Origin: JABFXC01 sp035551575
Lineage (GTDB): Bacteria; Gemmatimonadota; Gemmatimonadetes; Gemmatimonadales; Gemmatimonadaceae
Assembly: GCA_035551575.1 (NCBI GenBank)
Contig: DASZNJ010000001.1
Span: 1 to 15,541, forward strand
Direction: 5' to 3'
DNA: 15,541 nucleotides
This document shows positions 13,762-15,541 of this stretch, piece by piece. The position numbers were made by a program, and so were the translations under genes. The notes beneath the pieces were generated by a model. It ran no database searches. It worked only from the letters and a program-made list of their open reading frames with translations, and was not told where the DNA came from. Position 1 is the first letter of the stretch, and each line of letters starts with the position of its first letter.

Positions 13762-15541
13762 AGGAACCGCTCCACGGCTGGTCGCGGCGCTCCTCCTCGC
13801 CGGTTGCGCCGGCGCGCCTGACGGTGCCGCCGACCGCGACTGGCCGGTCACCGGCGGGGATCCGGGGAACAGCCGCTATTCATCGCTCGCGCAGATCGAC
13901 CGCGGGAACGTCAGGCAGCTCGCGGTCGCCTGGACCTACCACAGCGGTGACGTCGCGGCCGGCGTCCACTCGGAGATGCAGGCGACGCCGATCGTCGTCG
14001 GGCGGGTGCTCTACTCGACGACGCCGGCGCTCGCGGTCGTCGCGCTGCGGGCCGACAGCGGGACGCTGGTCTGGAAGTTCGACCCGTTCGCGAAGGGACC
14101 GCGCGAGACACACGTGAATCGCGGGGTCGCGTACTGGGCGGAGGGCGACGAGCGGCGAATCTTCTTTTCGGCGGGGCGGCGGCTCTACGCGCTCGACGCG
14201 CGCACCGGAATCCCGATTCCAACCTTCGGCGACTCGGGATGGGTGGACCTCGGCGCGGGGCTCGGCCGCGACATCGGCGATGCGTACGTCGTCGCCACGA
14301 CAGCGGGGGCCGTCTACCAGGACCTGCTCATCCAGGGGACGCGCGTCGGTGAGGGAGAGGGCTCGGCGCCGGGCGACGTGCGCGCGTACGACGTGCGCAC
14401 GGGGAGGATCGCGTGGACCTTTCACACCATCCCGCGCCCGGGAGAGGCGGGCCACGAGACGTGGCCGCCCGATGCATGGCAGCGCGCCGGGGGCGCGAAC
14501 TCGTGGGCCGGGATGACCGTCGACGTCGAGCGCGGGATCGTTTACGTCCCGACCGGATCGGCGACCCCCGACTTCTACGGCGGCGGGCGGATCGGCGCGA
14601 ACCTGTTCGCGAACACCCTGCTCGCGCTCGATGCGAAAACGGGGCAGCGCCGCTGGCACTTCCAGACGGTGCATCACGACCTCCTCGACCGCGACCTCCC
14701 CGCCGCGCCGAACCTCGTCACGCTGTCGCGCGAGGGGAGACGGGTGGACGCCATCGCGCAGATCACCAAGACGGGGTTCGTCTTCGTCTTCGATCGCGCG
14801 ACGGGGGCGCCGCTCTTTCCCGTCGAGGAGCGGCCGGTGCCGCGATCCGACCTGCGCGGCGAGCAGTCGTGGCCGACGCAGCCGATTCCGCTGAAGCCCG
14901 CGCCGTTCGCGCGCCAGTCGATAAGCGAAGCGGATCTCACCGACATCTCGCCGGCGGCGCACGCCGCCGCTCTGCGACGCTTCCGGACGCTCAGGCCTGA
15001 CGCTCCGTTCACGCCGCCGAGCCGGGAGGGGAGCATCGTCCTCCCCGGCTTCGACGGCGGAGGCGAGTGGGGGGGCGCGGCGGTGGACCGCGAGAGCGGG
15101 GTGCTCTACGTCAACGCCAGCGACGTCCCGTGGATCGCGGCGATGCGCGAGACCACGCCGCTCCCGGCGGCGAGCGCGGCGTCGCGCGGGACCGGGGCGG
15201 GGGCGGGTGCAGGGGCGGGGCGCTTGGTGTACGAGGCGACGTGTGTCGGTTGCCACGGCGAGGACCGGCGCGGGAACGACCGCGCCGCGTCGCTGGTGGG
15301 CATCGGCACGCGGCTGACGGCGGAGCAGATCCGGCAGGTCATCGAGCGGGGACGCGGCTTCATGCCGGCGTTCGCGATGCTGCGCGAGGAGGACATGCGC
15401 GCAGTCATCGAGTATCTCACCGGGCGCCAGGCAGACCCGGCGCCGCCGCCGGACCCGGGCGCGGCGGCGCAGTCGGCGACACGGTCGAAGGCGCCTGTCG
15501 CGCCCTACGAGTTCGCCGGTTACGAGCGGTGGCGCGACTCG
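13754..15541 (+). CDS. PQQ-dependent dehydrogenase lipoprotein with cytochrome c domain (partial)
   Basis: A periplasmic quinoprotein oxidising an alcohol or sugar and passing electrons through its own heme. 596 residues are visible and the gene continues past the window. After the leader (LVAALLLAGC, lipid Cys18) comes the propeller entry RDWPVTGGDPGNSRYSSLAQI. Further blades include GDAYVVATTAGAVYQDLLIQGTRVGEG, GSATPDFYGGGRIGANLFANTLLALDAKTGQRRWHFQ and then HHDLLDRDLPAAP, the segment with the catalytic and Ca/PQQ-site Asp. A Gly-Ala linker (GTGAGAGAGAG) leads to the heme site CVGCH (residues 497-501), with Met537 (RGFMPAF) the likely axial ligand. APYEFAGYERWRDS then returns to the propeller. 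Between the upstream in-frame stop (13700-13702) and the lipobox there is no ATG, GTG or TTG. ACG 13754 gives MARGTAPRLVAALLLAGC and follows a strong GGGAGGGG. Substrate unknown. Confidence 0.85.
15194..15220 (+). other. G-quadruplex motif inside the dehydrogenase linker
   Basis: Five G-runs on the coding strand, GGGG-C-GGGGG-C-GGG-TGCA-GGGG-C-GGGG, have very short loops. They encode the Gly-Ala linker between the propeller and the cytochrome c domain. The motif may simply follow from Gly/Ala codons in a GC-rich genome, though a stable structure in the mRNA is expected from the base pattern. Confidence 0.45.

Overview
The window is GC-rich bacterial chromosome, with G or C at nearly every third codon position and TTA codons almost absent. 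It is packed with small exported proteins: Sec signal peptides ending in AQ or ARA, lipoboxes and twin-arginine leaders. Together with TolB-like and Vgb-like propellers, a NIPSNAP protein and a PQQ dehydrogenase with its own cytochrome c, this suggests a soil-type member of Gemmatimonadota or a similar phylum. That placement is inferred from gene style. No rRNA, tRNA, CRISPR array or transposase was seen.

Layout. 1-4405: an APC amino-acid permease, a small exported helical protein, a VOC protein, a Tat-exported DsrE-like protein, a PhnB-like VOC protein and a 100-residue Cys/His protein. 4585-6125: a patch of SnoaL/NTF2-like genes with decay. A shortened SgcJ-type gene abuts the first third of a cupin gene (GTGA overlap), followed by a beta-rich lipoprotein and a second NTF2-like gene. 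6235-9170: a Vgb-like propeller, a Tat-exported double NIPSNAP protein, a 125-bp imperfect intergenic palindrome and a nitrilase-superfamily amidohydrolase. 9260-12387: a phospholipase D-like/cardiolipin synthase gene on the minus strand, divergent from a TolB-like propeller gene. Between these two lie a G-quadruplex motif, five 26-bp tandem repeats with a palindromic core, and one inverted copy. 12388-12845: no intact gene, but a fragment resembling the C-terminus of a murein endopeptidase. 12846-15541: an exported protein with a charged tail, a small lipoprotein, and a PQQ/cytochrome c dehydrogenase that runs off the window end.

Most genes are single transcription units on the plus strand with good Shine-Dalgarno sites. 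Likely co-transcribed sets are 5178/5739 and 12846/13447/13754, and possibly 6235/7322. The last set would put a respiratory periplasmic dehydrogenase next to two small envelope proteins. I see no coherent multi-gene defence, biosynthetic or mobile system.

The signals most worth a second look are the 26-bp operator-like repeat array between two divergent genes that both lack a Shine-Dalgarno, and the dehydrogenase whose frame has no ATG, GTG or TTG before its lipobox but has an ACG exactly where a signal peptide should begin. Two others are the octamer CGTTAGGC, which carries four of the six TTA codons noticed in the genes called here, always in the same frame, and the 125-bp palindrome.
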